A stretch of 34,838 nucleotides of DNA from Flavobacteriaceae bacterium (lineage in GTDB: Bacteria > Bacteroidota > Bacteroidia > Flavobacteriales > Flavobacteriaceae): positions 118,894-153,731 of the forward strand of contig PKDU01000017.1 in the NCBI GenBank assembly GCA_002862705.1. Direction: 5' to 3'. The position numbers were made by a program, and so were the translations under genes. The notes beneath the pieces are model-generated. The model made no database searches. It was not told the DNA's origin and worked only from the letters and a program-made list of their open reading frames with translations. Shown here in pieces: positions 33,915 through 34,838 of this stretch (positions within the stretch are counted from its first letter, which is position 1; each line of letters begins with the position of its first letter).

Positions 33915-34838
33915 ATGAAAAAATTTATACACACAACTAATTATACCACATTAGCAATCTTCTTAATCATAAGTTATTTAACAATTGATTTTGGTTGGAG
34001 CCAAAATTTGATATTAAATGGTAGTGCTGAAGAGTGGTCTAGCAGTGATAACGCTGATGCATTTGACATGACCCCACCCAGCACAATTGTAAACCTTACC
34101 GGTGAAACTGTAGATAGTCCATTCAGAGCGATATGGTACAACTCTGATTTAGATAGTTACATCAACGGGGCTTATGGGTCAAAAGAACAGCCTAATTCTA
34201 CTTCAGACGGAAATTATGTAGATGGTGTAAAGACAAGGGGATATAAACTCTCAGAAAGTAGCAGACGAATGTACCAAAAGATTGATGTTACGGTTGGTAC
34301 AGAATATACTTTCTCAATGGAGTCTCGATGTGAAGCAGAAAATGTCCCTACTGAAGTTTTTATTTTGAATACAGAAATTACAAATGAAACTAGCGTAGAC
34401 GCTACTGACCCAGCCTCTGAGACCGGCGTAGACGCATATTTACTAGTTACAAATAATTTCAATACAAGCAAGGGTAGTGCATCAGTAAATACTTTTACTA
34501 CAAGTACACTTACTTTTACTGCCTCATCAGAAATTGTTGTTATATACATTAGGTCATTATTAGCTACAAGTGCTACTGAATCATTTTATGATAATCTAAC
34601 GCTTGTTGAAGCTAATACAGCTTCTATAAGCGATTTATCTGATGCCAAAATTCATATGTATCCAAACCCAACAAATGGTATGGTTCATATTTCTGGAAAA
34701 AAATCAGTTGATGCTATTCGCGTGTTTAATATAAGTGGTCAACTTATAAAGGAAGTTACAAATACCAACGCACTTGACTTAACGAGTCAACTAAGTGGCC
34801 TATACATGATTGAAATTGAAGACAAAGGGAAAACATCC
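33915..34838 (+). CDS. T9SS-secreted protein, truncated by window end
   Basis: A 308-codon open frame from ATG to the right edge, with no stop seen. The signal peptide ends DFGWSQ. The body starts NLILNGSAEEWSSSDNADAF, followed by a jelly-roll-like ~200 residues resembling a carbohydrate-binding or adhesion module (GYKLSESSRRMYQKIDVTVG, FYDNLTLVEA). A T9SS type A sorting domain begins at KIHMYPNPTNGMVHISG and ends near the window edge. It is the last visible gene of the plus operon and may bind the polymer at the cell surface; no catalytic motif is seen. Confidence 0.75.
   Translation, partial: MKKFIHTTNYTTLAIFLIISYLTIDFGWSQNLILNGSAEEWSSSDNADAFDMTPPSTIVNLTGETVDSPFRAIWYNSDLDSYINGAYGSKEQPNSTSDGNYVDGVKTRGYKLSESSRRMYQKIDVTVGTEYTFSMESRCEAENVPTEVFILNTEITNETSVDATDPASETGVDAYLLVTNNFNTSKGSASVNTFTTSTLTFTASSEIVVIYIRSLLATSATESFYDNLTLVEANTASISDLSDAKIHMYPNPTNGMVHISGKKSVDAIRVFNISGQLIKEVTNTNALDLTSQLSGLYMIEIEDKGKTS

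Overview
The window looks like the chromosome of a marine, polysaccharide-degrading member of the Bacteroidota, most likely family Flavobacteriaceae. The evidence is low GC with AT-rich spacers, many lipoprotein and type IX secretion (T9SS) cargo genes, several promoters of the Bacteroidota TAnnTTTG (-7) type, and two uronate-catabolic modules typical of algal-polymer degraders. The species is not determined.

Region 1 (1-7100) is housekeeping: the 5' end of a PLP enzyme (partial), a DUF4136 lipoprotein, alaS, an M23 peptidase followed by a MerR-type regulator, the GTPase pair der and era, and an initiator tRNA-fMet with a clear promoter and intrinsic terminator.

Region 2 (7100-10500) is an AT-rich accessory island. 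It holds very small membrane ORFs, two cupredoxin-like secreted proteins, a DUF2237 protein, two small membrane proteins and several decayed ORFs. Three ~60-bp direct repeats (8247, 8897, 9541) separate unrelated small genes. Read on the minus strand, each repeat encodes the same ~18-residue C-terminal peptide plus stop. Two of the repeats also supply the stop codon of the plus-strand gene running into them. This cassette-like arrangement is the most unusual structure in the window.

Region 3 (10521-19751, minus strand) is an alginate-catabolism cluster. It encodes a tandem-domain PL7 lyase lipoprotein, the cupin KdgF, a second PL7 lyase lipoprotein, a FadR/GntR regulator, an MFS uronate transporter, a DEH-reductase-like SDR, KDG kinase, KDPG aldolase and a class 1 fructose-1,6-bisphosphatase. 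The bisphosphatase lacks four residues (GSSN) of its signature loop. The palindrome TTGGTTnnCCAA fused to a -7 box precedes both the regulator and the tandem lyase, suggesting one GntR-type regulon.

Region 4 (19764-34838) is a second uronate module arranged divergently around a LacI regulator. The minus operon is kduI-kduD-uxaC-dctP-dctQ-dctM followed by a T9SS-exported lyase-like protein. The plus operon is a beta-helix protein, an AraC-type regulator, GH88, GH2 and a truncated T9SS protein. Both sides share a promoter-operator block, TGCAATCCATTrCA. The proposed logic is that secreted lyases cut a (glucurono)uronate polymer, GH88 and GH2 trim the oligomers, TRAP imports uronates, and KduI/KduD make KDG, which KdgK and Eda of region 3 convert to pyruvate and glyceraldehyde-3-phosphate. 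No SusC/SusD pair or sulfatase lies in the window. Functions are inferred from sequence recognised by eye; no searches were run.
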